A stretch of DNA of 14,523 nucleotides from Thiobacillus sp. Its GTDB lineage: Bacteria; Pseudomonadota; Gammaproteobacteria; Burkholderiales; Thiobacillaceae. The DNA lies in NCBI GenBank assembly GCA_020216925.1, contig JAIWOL010000172.1, forward strand, positions 1-14,523, in the 5' to 3' direction. The translations under genes were made by a program, and so were the position numbers. Position 1 is the stretch's first letter; each line of letters begins with the position of its first letter. The notes beneath the pieces were generated by a model that had not been told where the DNA came from, made no database searches, and saw only the letters and a list, made by a program, of their open reading frames with translations. Below, piece after piece: positions 13,163 to 14,523 of the stretch.

Positions 13163-14523
13163 ATGCACGTCATCTTTGAAGAAGACGGCCACTTCAAGGC
13201 CGGTTCCATCCTGTCCGAGACGGAGGCCACTGTGCAGGTGGAAACTGTCTCGGGCAAACGCAGCAAGGTGAAGGCGGCGAACGTCCTGTTGCGCTTTGCC
13301 GCGCCCGCGCCTGGCGAAGTGATGACGGAAGCCGAGGCGCTGTCGGCGGAGCTCGACGCCGATTTTCTGTGGGAAGCGGCGGGCAGCGACGAGTTCGGCT
13401 TCGGGCAGCTGGCGCAGGAATACTACGGCCACGCGCCGCGCCCGGCAGAGTCGGTGGCGCTGTTGCTGAAGCTGCATGGTTCGCCCATCTACTTCCACAA
13501 AAAAGGCCGCGGCCGCTACCGGCCGGCGCCGGCGGAGACACTGGCCGCGGCCAAGGCCGGGCTGGAAAAGAAACGGCTCGCGGCCGAGAAACAGGCCAGA
13601 CTCGCGGCCGAACTGTCCGCCTTCCGCTTGCCGCCGGAGTACCTGCCGCTGGTGCCGCGCATCCTGATTGCGCCAGACAAGAACACGCTGGAATACAAAG
13701 CGCTGGAAGATGCGGCGGCAAACACCGGACTGTCTCAATTACGGCTGCTGGATCGTTGCGGCGCGATTCCGTCGACGCTGGATTTTCACCGCATGAGCTT
13801 CACGCTGGAGTGGTTTCCGCGCGGCACCGGGTTTGCCCCGGTCACGGAACCGGTCGATCCGCCGGAATTGCCGAAAAGCAGCGTGCGTGCGTTTTCCATG
13901 GACGACGAGGCGACGACCGAGATCGACGACGCCCTCTCGGTGCAATGGCGCGACGACGGCGGCGTGCGCGTGGGCATTCACATTGCGGCACCGGCGCTGG
14001 GCATTGCGCCGGGCTCCGAACTCGACCGCGTGGCACGCGAGCGGCTGTCCACGGTGTATTTTCCCGGCGACAAGATCACCATGCTGCCGGACGCGCTGAT
14101 CCACCACTACACGCTGGGCGAATCGCACGACTGCCCGGCGCTGTCACTGTACCTCGACGTAGCGTCCGACCTGCGCGTGCTCGGCACCGAAACGAAGCTG
14201 GAGAGGGTGCATATCGTCGACAACCTGCGCCACGAAACGCTGGAAACGCAGTTCAACGACGCCACCCTGAAAAACCCCGACTTCCCCGACTACCCCTGGC
14301 GCCGCGAACTGGAATGGCTGCGGGATTTTGCCGCCGTGCTGGAAGCGGGGCGTGGCAAGGCCGACACGGTCGACCGCGTGGACTACACCTTCAAGGTCGA
14401 CGGCGAGCATATCCGCATCGAGCCGCGCAAGCGCGGCAGCCCCATCGACAAGGTGGTGTCCGAGCTGATGATCTTTGCCAACGCGCACTGGGGCGGCTGG
14501 CTGGCGGAAAACCGCGTGCCCGG
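13163..14523 (+). CDS. RNase II-family (RNB) exoribonuclease, 3' end outside window
   Basis: The frame opens at ATG 13163 and stays open for 453 codons to the right edge, so this is the N-terminal two thirds or so of a larger protein. The first 60 residues form a small beta-domain (FEEDGHFKAGSILSETEATV), followed by a Lys/Ala-rich helix (about 130-150). The catalytic RNB domain begins near residue 240 with SMDDEATTEIDDALSV, which aligns with the Mg2+-binding Asp cluster of E. coli RNase II. The D201, D209 and D210 equivalents are D247, D255 and D256, but the D207 equivalent is E253. Later RNB landmarks are GIHIAAPALGI, STVYFPGDKITMLP, CPALSLYLDV and SELMIFANAHWGGWLAENRVPG. The enzyme should degrade RNA 3' to 5'. 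The Asp-to-Glu change may be a subgroup trait. The start follows yqiA by five bases. Confidence 0.93.
   Translation, partial: MHVIFEEDGHFKAGSILSETEATVQVETVSGKRSKVKAANVLLRFAAPAPGEVMTEAEALSAELDADFLWEAAGSDEFGFGQLAQEYYGHAPRPAESVALLLKLHGSPIYFHKKGRGRYRPAPAETLAAAKAGLEKKRLAAEKQARLAAELSAFRLPPEYLPLVPRILIAPDKNTLEYKALEDAAANTGLSQLRLLDRCGAIPSTLDFHRMSFTLEWFPRGTGFAPVTEPVDPPELPKSSVRAFSMDDEATTEIDDALSVQWRDDGGVRVGIHIAAPALGIAPGSELDRVARERLSTVYFPGDKITMLPDALIHHYTLGESHDCPALSLYLDVASDLRVLGTETKLERVHIVDNLRHETLETQFNDATLKNPDFPDYPWRRELEWLRDFAAVLEAGRGKADTVDRVDYTFKVDGEHIRIEPRKRGSPIDKVVSELMIFANAHWGGWLAENRVP

Noticed and set aside
13067..14488. Several minus-strand frames opposite the RNase II-like gene
   Set aside because: They are shadows of the long + strand frame from 13163, which runs open to the window edge and has clear RNB motifs.

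Overview
The window reads as a GC-rich (by eye about two thirds G+C) betaproteobacterial chromosome segment. The main clues are the HslV with an N-terminal MEQ..G prosequence, a tandem-STAS protein next to hslVU, and the subtype of RNase II-like protein at the right edge. All fifteen supported genes lie on the + strand. They are packed tightly, with three 4-base ATGA overlaps and one TGATG overlap. I see no tRNA, rRNA, insertion sequence, phage gene or CRISPR array. No gap exceeds about 210 bases.

Block A (1-7515) is a zinc-acquisition locus. In order it carries the 3' end of a DUF2796 (ZrgA-like) metal-binding protein, a LolD/MacB-type ATPase, an FtsX-fold permease, a DUF3299 periplasmic protein, a COG0523/CobW GTPase, a YidD-like protein, a small exported His/Cys protein, an outer-membrane porin-like barrel, a ZnuA-like binding protein and a ZnuB-like permease. 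The first four match the Zur-controlled sets known as zrg in Vibrio cholerae and PA4063-PA4066 in Pseudomonas aeruginosa. Together the locus could move zinc through the outer membrane (porin), hold it in the periplasm (DUF2796, DUF3299, the small His/Cys protein, ZnuA), carry it through the inner membrane (ZnuB) and hand it to proteins in the cytoplasm (GTPase). No ZnuC ATPase and no Zur box are visible, so the operon head and the ATPase must lie outside the window.

Block B (7603-14523) is housekeeping: a tandem helical/STAS protein, the HslVU protease, YqhA (UPF0114), a GGDEF diguanylate cyclase, a YqiA-type esterase and an RNase II-family exoribonuclease that runs off the right edge. The 206-base gap after the cyclase gene (12394-12599) is rich in inverted repeats.

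Three points deserve a second look. First, an in-phase A_AAA_AAG slippery heptamer sits at the DUF3299/GTPase junction, where a -1 shift would fuse the two proteins. Second, two genes (4087, 8804), and a third less exactly (12600), have a -10-like hexamer directly against the start codon, suggesting leaderless mRNAs. Third, the zinc locus contains a YidD variant with an altered C-terminal Cys/His motif.
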